Below, piece by piece: positions 1-8,384 of a stretch of DNA of 64,000 nucleotides. The DNA is from UBA5026 sp949065595 (GTDB lineage Bacteria; Bacillota_I; Bacilli_A; RF39; UBA660): contig CARSXK010000001.1 of NCBI GenBank assembly GCA_949065595.1, forward strand, positions 1-64,000. Direction: 5' to 3'. Under the pieces are notes generated by a model. The model had not been told where the DNA came from and did no database searches. It was given only the letters and a program-made list of their open reading frames with translations. The position numbers and the translations under genes were made by a program. The first letter of the stretch is position 1, and the number at the start of each line of letters is the position of its first letter.

Positions 1-165
1 TTTTATTTGTTTTCAATGATTTTTTTCTATATCTCCACACTTTGGCAACACTATCAGACATTTTATCCTTATTGACTATAGAAATTTGCGTGATACAATA
101 TAGTATAATATGAAAAAATTGTATCCAATGGTTTCTTTAATAGAATTAATGCCTTTTTAAAGTAT

Positions 166-195
166 ATAAAAGAACCACCAATTTAATGGGGTTCT
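166..195 (-). terminator. Terminator after tRNA-His
   Basis: On the minus strand a hairpin (arms AGAACC and GGTTCT, extended by CCA/TGG around a bulged A) is followed by TTTTATAT. It lies 16 bases past the CCA end of tRNA-His, as expected for a rho-independent terminator of a single-tRNA transcript. Confidence 0.7.
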
Positions 196-210
196 AGTTT
201 TACATAAATA

Positions 211-288
211 TGGGGCGCAGTGTGGGAATCGAACCCACGAAATAATAGAACCACAATCTACCGTGTTAACCACTTCACCAACCACGCC
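211..288 (-). tRNA. tRNA-His (GTG anticodon)
   Basis: The minus strand folds as a complete cloverleaf. The anticodon loop TTGTGGT sits on a TAGA/TCTA stem and gives anticodon GTG. The T-arm reads GTGGGTTCGAATCCCAC and the 3' CCA is encoded. The acceptor stem has the extra G at position -1 opposite C73, the bacterial tRNA-His identity element recognised by histidyl-tRNA synthetase. It stands alone between its own promoter and terminator. No other tRNA gene was seen in the window. Confidence 0.97.
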
Positions 289-323
289 ATGTAACATAAG
301 TTACATCTAATATTTTATCATAA

Positions 324-352
324 ATTATAGAATAAGCAAGTGTTTTTATCAA
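324..352 (-). promoter_or_regulatory. Sigma-A promoter of tRNA-His
   Basis: TTGATA and TATAAT are separated by exactly 17 bases on the minus strand. Transcription would start about 30 bases before the mature tRNA 5' end. Confidence 0.8.
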
Positions 353-358
353 AACTTA

Positions 359-1180
359 TTAAAATAATATAGACAGTAACTGGATAATTTGTGCTGCTAC
401 TAGATTTTCTGCTACCCCATTTGCCAATGATTTGACAGAATCAAGTGCCTTTTTTATTTTAGATGGAGTTTCTTTTTCATTGACCATCTCAATTGCTTCC
501 AATACTACTTTTTTGATTTCGTCCATGCAATTATCTTGATTTTTATTACTCTCTAACAAAGCATCAATTTTATTTAAAATGATTCTTACTTGATCATAAT
601 CCATGTTGCTACCCATATACATCCTATTATTATCTCCATTTTGTATTTGTATTTGTTCTACATCTCCACCAATATTTACTACATTTCCTTGTGATTGATT
701 CATATAATCCTCCAACCTATTTGCTGCATTACACGCATCTTGCAATGTAACAAAATAATCTCTACCCTCTTGATAAATCCTCTCTGCTACCCGAAATTCT
801 GTATTATTATAGTCTGCCCAACTATGTAAATCCTCTTTATAAGTTTTCCCATAGTTTATATTAAAATCCGTTGCCATTAAACCAATTTTTTTGAGTAAAA
901 CAACTTCTTTTTTCGTTACATTATCCTTTTCAATCGCCTTTTTAATTAAGGCCAAGTCTGCCTTTATCGTTTCAAAATAACGAACGGTAGATAAAATAGT
1001 AACCTGAAAATTAATAGGTATTTTATTCCAAAATCCACTGCTCATTAGTTGCGTAATACGTTCAGTTATATTACCATTTGTATCATTGGTAAATTCCATC
1101 CACTTAACGATATCATTATAGATATCTTGTTGCGATTGCGTCTCATATGATGTCAAACCTCCACATAATCCCTGTGCCAT
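359..1180 (-). CDS. Hypothetical protein, possible defence-associated C-terminal module
   Basis: I do not recognise the N-terminal 160 residues, which look helical and soluble. The middle (about 165-190) is an asparagine/glycine/glutamine-rich linker (NIGGDVEQIQIQNGDNN), followed by a helical tail ending KSLANGVAENLVAAQIIQLL. Linker-plus-tail arrangements of this style occur at the C-terminus of AbiTii-like and other phage-defence proteins; that similarity is from memory and weak. The start is well supported by AAGGAGG seven bases upstream of ATG. The gene is monocistronic and lies next to tRNA-His, a common integration site. No nuclease, kinase or NAD-binding motif is visible, so no function is assigned. 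Confidence 0.75.
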   Translation of the reverse strand: MAQGLCGGLTSYETQSQQDIYNDIVKWMEFTNDTNGNITERITQLMSSGFWNKIPINFQVTILSTVRYFETIKADLALIKKAIEKDNVTKKEVVLLKKIGLMATDFNINYGKTYKEDLHSWADYNNTEFRVAERIYQEGRDYFVTLQDACNAANRLEDYMNQSQGNVVNIGGDVEQIQIQNGDNNRMYMGSNMDYDQVRIILNKIDALLESNKNQDNCMDEIKKVVLEAIEMVNEKETPSKIKKALDSVKSLANGVAENLVAAQIIQLLSILF

Positions 1181-1281
1181 AAATATTTCCTCCTTATTAC
1201 AAACAATGATTGAATCATTATTTTAAAATAATTCCAAATATATAGTATCACATATTTTGCAATCAGCAAATAATTGATACA

Positions 1282-1983
1282 CTATTCGTCGTTCATTTTA
1301 AATCTCGATGATACAAGGTCTGTTCCCATATTATTATCAAATAAAATTGTTTTATCCTTTTTATTAAACTGTGAAATACGGTCATAATTTACAATGCATG
1401 CCCTATGTGCATATACAAAACGACTATCTAACATATTTTTCAGTTCAATCAAAGTTTTATTTACAATAATTTGATTGTCTGTTGTTTGAATTGTACATTT
1501 ACGGTCTTTATCTCTTATGATATATAAAATATCCTTTGTCGCAATTGTATGAACAATGTTCTGATTCTTAAAACGTATGATATTTTTCATACTCAAATTT
1601 TTAAGAGCAAGTTCAATTGAATCTTCTAATTCTTTCTGATAGTTTCCACTCTTATCAATAAAATCTAGAAATAAAAATTTACTTTTTAGCATGTCCTTTT
1701 TATACTTTTCATAATAAGCAGTACAAAAAATCAACATGCTTTCAATGTCATCATTGCGAATTTGTTTGGCAATCTCAATTCCAGATTTTCCGTTCACTTC
1801 AATATCTAATATGTAAATCTTAAGTGTACTTTTCTGATTCATAAGCTTCATAAAACGATTGTCATAACTTTCAAAGAAATTTTTCCTGTATACCATATCA
1901 TTGCGCATCATGACACGATCAATAATTTTCTCTACTTCTTTTCTAAATAAAGCTTTATCATCACATATAATATAATTTATCAT
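1282..1983 (-). CDS. Orphan LytTR-family response regulator
   Basis: This 233-residue protein joins an N-terminal receiver domain (about 1-125) to a C-terminal LytTR DNA-binding domain (about 135-233). The receiver has the acidic pair CDD near residue 8 and the phospho-acceptor Asp in YILDIEVNGKSGIEIA. The LytTR part shows RFKNQNIVHTIATKDILYI and the FVYAHRACIVN segment typical of AgrA/LytR proteins. Such regulators are normally paired with a membrane histidine kinase of the AgrC type, but none lies nearby. Its targets cannot be read from the sequence. The reading frame ends about ten residues earlier than many relatives. Confidence 0.88.
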   Translation of the reverse strand: MINYIICDDKALFRKEVEKIIDRVMMRNDMVYRKNFFESYDNRFMKLMNQKSTLKIYILDIEVNGKSGIEIAKQIRNDDIESMLIFCTAYYEKYKKDMLKSKFLFLDFIDKSGNYQKELEDSIELALKNLSMKNIIRFKNQNIVHTIATKDILYIIRDKDRKCTIQTTDNQIIVNKTLIELKNMLDSRFVYAHRACIVNYDRISQFNKKDKTILFDNNMGTDLVSSRFKMNDE

Positions 1984-2197
1984 ACATCATACAACCCCTA
2001 ATTCTATTCTGTGTGCAGTTAGTAAATAATTGTAAAATCATAAGATCCATGATTGAAATCACTTTATCCTAACCTACATTATTGTAACCCCTTTTTCCAA
2101 AATTTTACAGTATGTTATCTGCAAATTTTCAAAATCTGTCTCAATCATAAAAAATAATGTCCGAACTTTAAAGAGATTTGGAAAAATAGTTACATAC

Positions 2198-2227
2198 CCA
2201 TACCAAATGGTTAAAAAACCATACGAT
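2198..2227 (+). promoter_or_regulatory. Possible SigE-type sporulation promoter of the cotJ operon
   Basis: CATACGAT at 2220-2227 matches 7 of 8 positions of the SigE -10 consensus (CATACANT) and also the SigK form CATANNNTA. An ATA core at 2200-2202 has the correct spacing for a -35. A perfect dyad, ATGGTT-AAAA-AACCAT (2207-2222), overlaps the -10 and could be an operator. In Bacillus subtilis cotJ is SigE-dependent. The match is suggestive only, because such AT-rich motifs also occur by chance. Confidence 0.4.
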
Positions 2228-2248
2228 AAAGTGAAGGGAGAAATTTTT

Positions 2249-2689
2249 ATGTATAATTACCAAAATAAAAATTTAGATTACTACCAATATGCCAATGACA
2301 ATTTTAATCAACCACTCTATACAGAGGATGCCAATGCGAACACACTTTTTGATCCATACCAAGGATTTATTAGAGGAAATATGTTTCCAAATCTTTACAA
2401 CGGCTATAAGTTAAATCAACCACTTGATATTAAACCAATGAATGAAAAAGAACAATTGCTTATGTTTTTAGATGCACTGTCATTCGCAACCATTGATATC
2501 AATTTATATTTAGACTTATATCAAAATGATAAGGATATGATTGCATTATTCAATCAATATCGCATGGAAGCAAATAGATTAAGACAACAATACGAAAGCA
2601 AATATGGTCCTATTTTAGTAGATAGCGATGCGTCAAATGGATATCCTTGGGCTTGGGACAATCGCCCATGGCCATGGGAAAATGAGTAA
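2249..2689 (+). CDS. cotJB: Spore coat protein CotJA-CotJB fusion
   Basis: One frame of 146 residues holds two proteins normally encoded separately. Residues about 30-55 carry the CotJA-like signature FDPYQGFIRGNMFPNLYNGYK. From about residue 64 the CotJB domain begins (MNEKEQLLMFLDALSFATID), continues with INLYLDLYQNDKD and YESKYGP, and ends with the tryptophan-rich PWAWDNRPWPWE typical of CotJB. These inner-coat proteins work with CotJC, encoded immediately downstream. An upstream in-frame ATG at 2207 is rejected: AAGGGAG lies eight bases before the ATG at 2249, and the longer frame would run through the probable promoter. Confidence 0.88.
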   Translation: MYNYQNKNLDYYQYANDNFNQPLYTEDANANTLFDPYQGFIRGNMFPNLYNGYKLNQPLDIKPMNEKEQLLMFLDALSFATIDINLYLDLYQNDKDMIALFNQYRMEANRLRQQYESKYGPILVDSDASNGYPWAWDNRPWPWENE

Positions 2690-2701
2690 GGGGGAGCGAA
2701 T

Positions 2702-3268
2702 ATGTGGATTTATAAGAAAAAATTAGAATATCCTGTCAATATTAAAAATAAAGACTTACGGATGGCCAAATATTTGGTTACACAATATGGAGGCCCAGCT
2801 GGAGAATTATCTGCGGCTTGGCAATATTTAAATCAACGTTATACCATGCCTGATGAAAAGGGAAAAGCATTGTTAACAGACATTGGAACTGAGGAACTTG
2901 CTCATGTCGAAATCATTTCTACCATGGTTTATCAACTTACAAACGGAGCTAGCATTGAAGAAATGGAAGCAGCAGGTTTGGGTGCGAATTATGCACAATT
3001 TGGAATGGACTTATTTCCATCGGATTCATTTGGAAATCCATTTACTATGGCTTATATTAAGACAGCAGGGGATCCAATTGCCAATATCGAAAGTGATATG
3101 GCAGCAGAACAAAGGGCACGTGCTACTTATGAGCATCTAATGGATATGACCAATGACCCTGATATTTTGGGACCACTTTCTTTCTTAAGACAAAGAGAAA
3201 TTATCCATTATCAAAGATTTAAAGAACTTCGTAACTACTATTTAGATATGCAAAAGAAAAACTCTTAA
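2702..3268 (+). CDS. cotJC: Spore coat protein CotJC, manganese-catalase family
   Basis: This 188-residue protein has the four-helix di-manganese catalase fold. Candidate metal ligands are visible in GPAGELSAAWQYLNQRY, TEELAHVEII, DMAAEQRARATYEHLM and REIIHYQRFKEL. In spore formers it belongs to the inner coat and may detoxify peroxide. It starts 12 bases after the cotJA-cotJB fusion with GGGGGAG before the ATG, so both form one operon. Length agrees with the family (about 190). A strong hairpin terminator overlaps the stop codon. Confidence 0.95.
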   Translation: MWIYKKKLEYPVNIKNKDLRMAKYLVTQYGGPAGELSAAWQYLNQRYTMPDEKGKALLTDIGTEELAHVEIISTMVYQLTNGASIEEMEAAGLGANYAQFGMDLFPSDSFGNPFTMAYIKTAGDPIANIESDMAAEQRARATYEHLMDMTNDPDILGPLSFLRQREIIHYQRFKELRNYYLDMQKKNS

Positions 3269-3283
3269 GATTAAGAGTTTTTT
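3256..3283 (+). terminator. Terminator of the cotJ operon
   Basis: A 12-bp stem (AAAAACTCTTAA / TTAAGAGTTTTT) with a two-base loop and T-run overlaps the cotJC stop codon. The symmetry lets it also end minus-strand transcription from the zinc-ribbon gene at 3286. Confidence 0.85.
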
Positions 3284-3285
3284 GT

Positions 3286-3504
3286 TTACGCAGCTTGACT
3301 ATAGTCATCTTCACGGTTTCTTTTAAAATCATTTGTTCCATGATTATTTCGTTCCGCTTTTTTCTTATCGCGGCATTCCTTACATCTCACAGGTTGATTT
3401 GTAAATCCTAAAGATTCGAAATGTCTTTGTTGACCAGCTTCAAACACGAATTCTTTACCACAATCTTTACAAACGATGGTAATATCCTCATATGTTTTTT
3501 CCAT
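3286..3504 (-). CDS. Small zinc-ribbon protein
   Basis: This 72-residue protein has two CxxC knuckles, CKDCGKEFVFEAGQQRHFE and CKECRDKKKAER, spaced as in the probable zinc-ribbon family zf-trcl that is common in Clostridia and Bacilli. The tail is charged and disordered. It may bind nucleic acid, but the family has no settled function. AGGAGG lies a few bases upstream of the ATG. It is monocistronic and converges on the cotJ operon. Confidence 0.85.
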   Translation of the reverse strand: MEKTYEDITIVCKDCGKEFVFEAGQQRHFESLGFTNQPVRCKECRDKKKAERNNHGTNDFKRNREDDYSQAA

Positions 3505-3725
3505 TTTGTACCTCCTTTTTGATTTGGATCTTAGAATTATAATGTTCTTTCAAAAAGGAAAGTGACAACATAATTTTAAACCAATCTAAATATAACATAA
3601 TTTGTATGGTTAAGCAAGCAGTTTACTATAGATTATGTTATTTTCTCTACAAATATGACTTTTAATGGTAATATCAGTTATGAAATTTGGATTCATTCTC
3701 ATATACTAATGAAAAGGAGGATATT

Positions 3726-4019
3726 ATGAACTTAATTCCCAATGTACCTGCAAAAGTATTCTCCTTTAGTGCTGTGGTCGTAGGTTATCTACTAATTGAT
3801 GATTTGACTGCAAATGAACAAAATGCGCTTGGAAACTGGCTTATGTTGGTTGCACAAGTATTGTCTACAAATGCATATTATAAACAAGTACAGGCAGAGC
3901 GCGGACTGGACCCAAATCAAAAAAAAACGCCTTCCGCCGAAGAAACTGTAGCAATCATGCAAAAAATGATGCAAGCGCTACAAAAGGAAATTGATGACAT
4001 CAAAAAAAGTCTATCGTGA
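3726..4019 (+). CDS. Conserved hypothetical small protein
   Basis: The 97-residue product contains a hydrophobic N-terminal helix (AKVFSFSAVVVGYLLIDDL), then ANEQNALGNWLMLVAQVLSTNAYYKQ, and a charged C-terminal helix (VAIMQKMMQALQKEIDDIKKSL) likely to form a coiled coil. I recall comparable small proteins in gut Firmicutes but know of no assigned function. The ATG at 3726 is preceded by AAAAGGAGG at five bases, so the upstream in-frame ATG at 3687 is not the start. It ends one base before a convergent XRE gene. Confidence 0.72.
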   Translation: MNLIPNVPAKVFSFSAVVVGYLLIDDLTANEQNALGNWLMLVAQVLSTNAYYKQVQAERGLDPNQKKTPSAEETVAIMQKMMQALQKEIDDIKKSLS

Positions 4020-4020
4020 C

Positions 4021-4224
4021 TTACTGTTGTTTGGTATAAAAAATAGCATCTGGTTTCATATTAAGAATGGTACCAATGCGGACTGCTGTATCGTAAAATA
4101 ATCTCCTTTTTTTGTTTTCAATTTGTGAATAAAAAGAAGGTGTGATAAAAAGTTTTTTTGCCATATCATATATTGTAATCCCCTTCTCTTTTCGTAGAAG
4201 TCTCAATCTCTGCATATTATACAT
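4021..4224 (-). CDS. XRE-family transcriptional regulator, Cro/CI type
   Basis: This 67-residue protein is a single lambda-repressor-like helix-turn-helix: RLRLLRKEKGITIYDMAKKLFITPSFYSQIENKKR, then ILNMKPDAIFY. Nothing is fused to it, so it probably binds DNA as a dimer. GAGGGGTGAT lies upstream of the chosen ATG; a second ATG three codons in is possible. It is divergent from another XRE gene at 4315 across a 90-base region with imperfect AT-rich dyads that might be shared operators. Targets unknown. Confidence 0.87.
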   Translation of the reverse strand: MYNMQRLRLLRKEKGITIYDMAKKLFITPSFYSQIENKKRRLFYDTAVRIGTILNMKPDAIFYTKQQ

Positions 4225-4314
4225 TATATCACCCCTCTTAATATATCAAATATTAGATTATTAGTCTATAATATTTTGCGAATTTGTATGAGAAAATTAA
4301 AGTGGGTGATGTAA

Positions 4315-4542
4315 ATGACTGGTAAACAAACAAATATATATAATGTGATTGGCAAAAATATTAAAAAGTACAGGAAAATGATGGGTATGACACAACGAGA
4401 GTTAGCAGAAAGATTATTGCTTAGTGATAGTTTTATAGGAAAATTAGAATCCATTACTTATCAAACCATTTCAATCGATACTTTAGAACAAATTGCTTCT
4501 GTTTTACATACAGATATTAGACACTTCTTTGACGAAGAATAA
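4315..4542 (+). CDS. XRE-family transcriptional regulator
   Basis: A 75-residue helix-turn-helix protein (NIYNVIGKNIKKYRKMMGMTQRELAERLLLSDSFIGKLES). Its first 30 residues closely resemble the regulator at 34804 (YIYNVIGRNVKKYRKEKHLTQSELAEQ), so the two are probably paralogues, but this one lacks the zinc-ribbon tail. GTGGGTGATGTAA precedes the ATG. It may cross-regulate the divergent regulator at 4021. No metabolic or toxin gene is linked, so its role is unknown. Confidence 0.87.
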   Translation: MTGKQTNIYNVIGKNIKKYRKMMGMTQRELAERLLLSDSFIGKLESITYQTISIDTLEQIASVLHTDIRHFFDEE

Positions 4543-4580
4543 AAAGTCGAGCTTATAAATAAAGCTTCGGCTTTTTATTA
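4541..4580. terminator. Bidirectional terminator
   Basis: AAAAAGTCGAGCTT and AAGCTTCGGCTTTTT form a stem with one bulge and one G-U pair. Flanking A- and T-runs let it serve both the plus-strand XRE gene and the minus-strand gene ending at 4553. Confidence 0.85.
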
Positions 4581-5545
4581 TCTTCATCTATGGTGCCATT
4601 CATTCTTTGTTGAATACAATCATAAAGACGAGAAAAACATTTCAATTCAGTTAAACGAATTACTTCTCCACCATTACAGAGTTCATAAAAATCACGAATT
4701 CCATCCATAAATTCTACAGTAGGATTATTTTTCATATCATAAAGTAGTTGCAATGCAGGACTAGTTATGGCCTTTTTTATATTATATTGGAATGCTTTAT
4801 TTCGTAGTCTTGGGTATAAATGATATAAAATGAGTAAGGCTTGTTCCACCAGTTGGCTATAATTCATTTTTTCATTTAATTTTAAAATACGAAAGGAACC
4901 TTTTTTGGTTGCTGATTGTATGGTAGGGTCATATGCTGTTAATAGTACACGAGATGGTTTTAATTGTCTACGACGTATTATTTCTTTTATACATTTTTGT
5001 AATCGCTCTGCATTTTCAATTGGTTGATCAATATTCATAATTCCCCATTGCCAATCATAATTTTCTTCCATAATTTGTTTCAAATGTTCTAAATAGATAT
5101 ACTTTTCATATTGACTTCTATATTGTTGATTTAACGCTAAATAAAAATTTTGTTGATTTTTAATAATATATTCTCTTAATTCTTTTATGTATGCGATCCT
5201 TTTTTGTTTTTTACTTTGAGACCATTCTGTATTTTTTAATTTAGAATCAATTAACTGGTCACATAAATTTTTGACAAGTTCAGATTCTATATAAAATAGA
5301 GTATCCAACTCATCCATCTTTATTCCCTTTAGTTTTTCATAATCAGCTTTTTGAGCCAATGTGATTTGTGTTCTCATTTCATGCATTTTTGTAATTGCTA
5401 TAATTTTATCTTTGTTTTCTCTTTTATATTCATATATGTATGTTTCTGGAAGTCCTAGAATAGAACTTGTTAAAATCATGTTTCTATCTGTTTCATTTAT
5501 TACTTGTTGTAACGATTCTAGAGGAACCGTTTGTTTTGCTGTCAT
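4553..5545 (-). CDS. Hypothetical protein, helical, 330 residues
   Basis: I do not recognise this protein. It has no signal peptide or membrane helix, is rich in Lys, Gln, Ile and Tyr, and looks all-helical, with long charged stretches (residues about 35-180) that could form coiled coils. A more mixed region follows (IRRRQLKPSRVLLTAYDPTIQS, ALLILYHLYPRLRNKAF). AGGAGAATAAA lies before the ATG. It stands alone between two terminators next to typA. No catalytic motif is evident and no function is proposed. Confidence 0.78.
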   Translation of the reverse strand: MTAKQTVPLESLQQVINETDRNMILTSSILGLPETYIYEYKRENKDKIIAITKMHEMRTQITLAQKADYEKLKGIKMDELDTLFYIESELVKNLCDQLIDSKLKNTEWSQSKKQKRIAYIKELREYIIKNQQNFYLALNQQYRSQYEKYIYLEHLKQIMEENYDWQWGIMNIDQPIENAERLQKCIKEIIRRRQLKPSRVLLTAYDPTIQSATKKGSFRILKLNEKMNYSQLVEQALLILYHLYPRLRNKAFQYNIKKAITSPALQLLYDMKNNPTVEFMDGIRDFYELCNGGEVIRLTELKCFSRLYDCIQQRMNGTIDEDNKKPKLYL

Positions 5546-5572
5546 TTTATTCTCCTATTCTATTTATGGTGT

Positions 5573-5597
5573 CAAAAAAAGAAAGATACTACTTTCT
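5573..5597 (-). terminator. Terminator of typA
   Basis: On the minus strand AGAAAG-TAGTAT-CTTTCT is followed by a run of six or more T. It overlaps the typA stop codon. Confidence 0.75.
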
Positions 5598-7397
5598 ACT
5601 ATCATATTTCTTTCTTTCATTTGTATTCAATATCTTTTTACGTAATCGGAAATTAACAGGTGTAATTTCCACTAATTCATCACTATTGATATAATCTAAA
5701 CAATATTCAAGACTCATCAATCTTGGACGTTTTAGTACAACTGTATGATCTTTTCCGGCACTTCTTGTATTGGTTAAGTTTTTACCTTTTACCACGTTTA
5801 CCGCCAAATCATTGTCATGGCTATGTTCTCCAACAATCATACCTTCATAGATATCAGCGCCTGGTTCTACAAACATAATACCTCTATCTTCTAGTTGTCC
5901 CAAAGCATAAGCAGTTGCTTTTCCATTTTCCATAGAAACTAATACGCCTAGTTTTCTTTCTCCGACTTTTCCGCCTGCCATTTTGCGATATTCTTTGAAG
6001 GTATGGCTCATCATTCCATATCCTTTGGTCATCGTCATAAATTCAGTTGAAAATCCGATTAATCCCCTTGATGGCATGGTATAAATTAGCCTTGTTTGTC
6101 CTTCACTATTGCTCATGTGTTCCATCGCACCTTCACGATTTCCCAAAGCTTCAATGACATTTCCCACATATTCATCTGGAACATCAATTTGGACATCTTC
6201 ATACGGCTCACATTTTACACCATCGATTTCTTTGGTAATTACTTCTGGTTTGGATACTTGTAATTCAAATCCTTCTCTTCTCATATTTTCAATTAAAATA
6301 GAAAGGTGTAATTCTCCTCTACCAGATACGATAAAGGATTCAGAATCATTCGGTCTAATTTTCAAAGATACATCTCGTTCCGTTTCTTTTAACAATCTTT
6401 CTTCAATTTTACGAGCGGTAATAATTTTTCCTTCACGTCCTACAAATGGAGAGGTATTCACTCCAAATGTCATTTGAAGTGTTGGCTCATCAATTCTTAA
6501 GATTGGAAGTGCTTCTTCATGTCCAATTTCACATACTGTCTCTCCTACACTAATATCTGGAAGCCCTGCGATTGCAACAATATCTCCAGCATTTGCTTCT
6601 GCAATTTCAATTCGTTTTAGTCCAAAATATCCAAACATTTTTTGAATTCTAAATTGTTTGATACTTCCATCTAATCTTACACAGGATACCATTTCATTCA
6701 CTTTCATTTTACCTCGTTTGACAACGCCAATTCCAATTCTTCCTACGAAATCATTATAGTCTAAAAGTGCAGGTTGAAATTGTAATGCTCCTTCACTTAC
6801 TCTAGGTTCTGGAATTTCGCTGATGATTAAATCTAAAATAGGATCCATGGTTGGTTTTTGGGTAGAAAGATCAGGTTCTAAACTGGAAGTACCTGTAAGC
6901 CCTGATGCATATACAACTGGAAATTCCAATTGTGTTTCATCTGCACCTAGTTCAATGAATAAATCTAAAACTTCATCTACAACTTGAGAAGGTCGTGCGG
7001 TTGGTTTGTCTATCTTGTTGACAACTAAAATAGGTGTTACACCTGCTTCTAATGCTTTTTTCAGAACAAATCTTGTTTGTGGCATAGTTCCTTCATAAGC
7101 ATCTACAACTAACAGTACTCCATCCACCATATTCATGATACGCTCTACTTCTCCACCAAAGTCAGCATGTCCTGGGGTATCTAATATATTGATACGATAT
7201 CCTTTATAGTCAATTGCCGTTGTTTTGGCTAAAATTGTAATACCTCTTTCTTTTTCAATGTCATTACTATCCATGACTCTTTCGTCAACGGATTCATTAC
7301 TCCTAAATGTTCCTGATTGTTTTAATAATTGATCGACTAATGTTGTCTTACCATGGTCAACATGGGCAATAATTGCAATATTTCTTATATTTTTCAT
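5589..7397 (-). CDS. typA: Ribosome-associated GTPase TypA/BipA
   Basis: This 602-residue translational GTPase helps 50S assembly and stress or cold adaptation. The G domain starts at once with AHVDHGKTTLVDQLL (G1), RGITI (G2), DTPGHADFGGEVER (G3) and NKID (G4). EF-G-like beta-barrel and alpha-beta domains follow, and then the BipA-specific C-terminal domain with GKNLTNTRSAGKDHTVVLKRP. Length fits the family (about 605-615). It is monocistronic with its own terminator. Confidence 0.97.
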   Translation of the reverse strand: MKNIRNIAIIAHVDHGKTTLVDQLLKQSGTFRSNESVDERVMDSNDIEKERGITILAKTTAIDYKGYRINILDTPGHADFGGEVERIMNMVDGVLLVVDAYEGTMPQTRFVLKKALEAGVTPILVVNKIDKPTARPSQVVDEVLDLFIELGADETQLEFPVVYASGLTGTSSLEPDLSTQKPTMDPILDLIISEIPEPRVSEGALQFQPALLDYNDFVGRIGIGVVKRGKMKVNEMVSCVRLDGSIKQFRIQKMFGYFGLKRIEIAEANAGDIVAIAGLPDISVGETVCEIGHEEALPILRIDEPTLQMTFGVNTSPFVGREGKIITARKIEERLLKETERDVSLKIRPNDSESFIVSGRGELHLSILIENMRREGFELQVSKPEVITKEIDGVKCEPYEDVQIDVPDEYVGNVIEALGNREGAMEHMSNSEGQTRLIYTMPSRGLIGFSTEFMTMTKGYGMMSHTFKEYRKMAGGKVGERKLGVLVSMENGKATAYALGQLEDRGIMFVEPGADIYEGMIVGEHSHDNDLAVNVVKGKNLTNTRSAGKDHTVVLKRPRLMSLEYCLDYINSDELVEITPVNFRLRKKILNTNERKKYDSRK

Positions 7398-7622
7398 CTA
7401 TACACTTCCTCAATAACCTTTGGTATTATAGCACATGCTTTTTATCAAGTCAAATGATATTTACGTCAATGATTCGTCAAAAAAAGAATGTCCATAAGTC
7501 ATTCTAATTTTTATATGAAACAGGCTTATTTTACATTCATATCAAATTATATACAAAAAAGTTTAGCTGACGATAAAAATCTGGATTTATGATATTGTCT
7601 TTGAACTCAATATAAATACAGG

Positions 7623-8336
7623 CTAGTTTCTACAACTCTCTATAAATGCGTCTACTATTTTATTGGCATATTCGTCATAATTAAGCATTGTTTCAAGATG
7701 CCACTGCGTGCCTACAACAAATTTTTTATTTGGAAGTTCAATGGCTTCAATCAATCCATCTTCAGAGTAAGCAGAAATAATGAATTCTGTTGTAGTTTGT
7801 ACATGATAGTTATGTTCACTATTCACTTGCATTTCATCTGTGTCTACTATTTTTTTCAATAATGTATTATTTGTTATAGTTACATTGTGTACATACTTCT
7901 GATTTTCTTGATGATGATTGATTTTTGTATCGTTTTTAGCATTTCCTCTAATACTTTCATCACGTTTTTGATTGTCCATGCTTGCCATCATTTGCATTCC
8001 TGCACAAACCCCTAAAATGGGAATATCCTTCTTTAATGCGTATTGATAAATAACCAAATCATACTCATACCATTTATAGCCACCAGGTATCCATAAACCA
8101 TCGCAACAATCGACTATCGTTTTTAAATCTTCTTTTTCAGTTTCTATTAATCTTGGTGTATCTTTTGGCCTTATTTCCTCATAAATTATATTTTGTGTAG
8201 GGAGAATAAGTACTGGAATTCCACCTTTTTGAACAATGGCTCTTCTTGTTTTTTCCCATACGCAGATTATGGCATCTCCATCATTTAACATATCTGGTCT
8301 GCCAACAATTCCTATGATTGGTTTTTTTCTTGGCAT
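7623..8336 (-). CDS. Class I glutamine amidotransferase-like hydrolase, peptidase C26 (PuuD-like)
   Basis: The fold is the gamma-glutamyl-gamma-aminobutyrate hydrolase type. It opens with KPIIGIVGRPD, has GLWIPGGYKWYEYD, the nucleophile elbow ILGVCAGMQMM with catalytic Cys, an INHHQ segment, and the His/Glu pair in VVGTQWHLETML. Members cleave gamma-glutamyl amides such as gamma-glutamyl-GABA; others trim peptidoglycan-derived or folate substrates. Residue content cannot tell which. The GTG at 8345 is rejected because AAGGAAAGGTG is better spaced for the ATG at 8336. No putrescine-catabolism genes are adjacent. Confidence 0.88.
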   Translation of the reverse strand: MPRKKPIIGIVGRPDMLNDGDAIICVWEKTRRAIVQKGGIPVLILPTQNIIYEEIRPKDTPRLIETEKEDLKTIVDCCDGLWIPGGYKWYEYDLVIYQYALKKDIPILGVCAGMQMMASMDNQKRDESIRGNAKNDTKINHHQENQKYVHNVTITNNTLLKKIVDTDEMQVNSEHNYHVQTTTEFIISAYSEDGLIEAIELPNKKFVVGTQWHLETMLNYDEYANKIVDAFIESCRN

Positions 8337-8384
8337 CTTACACACACCTTTCCTTTATTTACGATAAAACAGTCCTGTTTATCC

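Noticed and set aside
2207..2248. Upstream in-frame ATG that would lengthen the CotJA-CotJB protein by 14 residues
   Set aside because: It has no ribosome-binding site and lies over the likely promoter, while the ATG at 2249 has AAGGGAG at the right distance.
4225..4314. Toxin-antitoxin pair formed by the two divergent small XRE genes
   Set aside because: Both proteins are plain helix-turn-helix regulators; no toxin-like partner is encoded beside them.
5361..5694. Plus-strand open frames opposite the 330-residue hypothetical gene and typA
   Set aside because: They lack ribosome-binding sites, are hydrophobic antisense shadows and overlap well-supported coding sequence.
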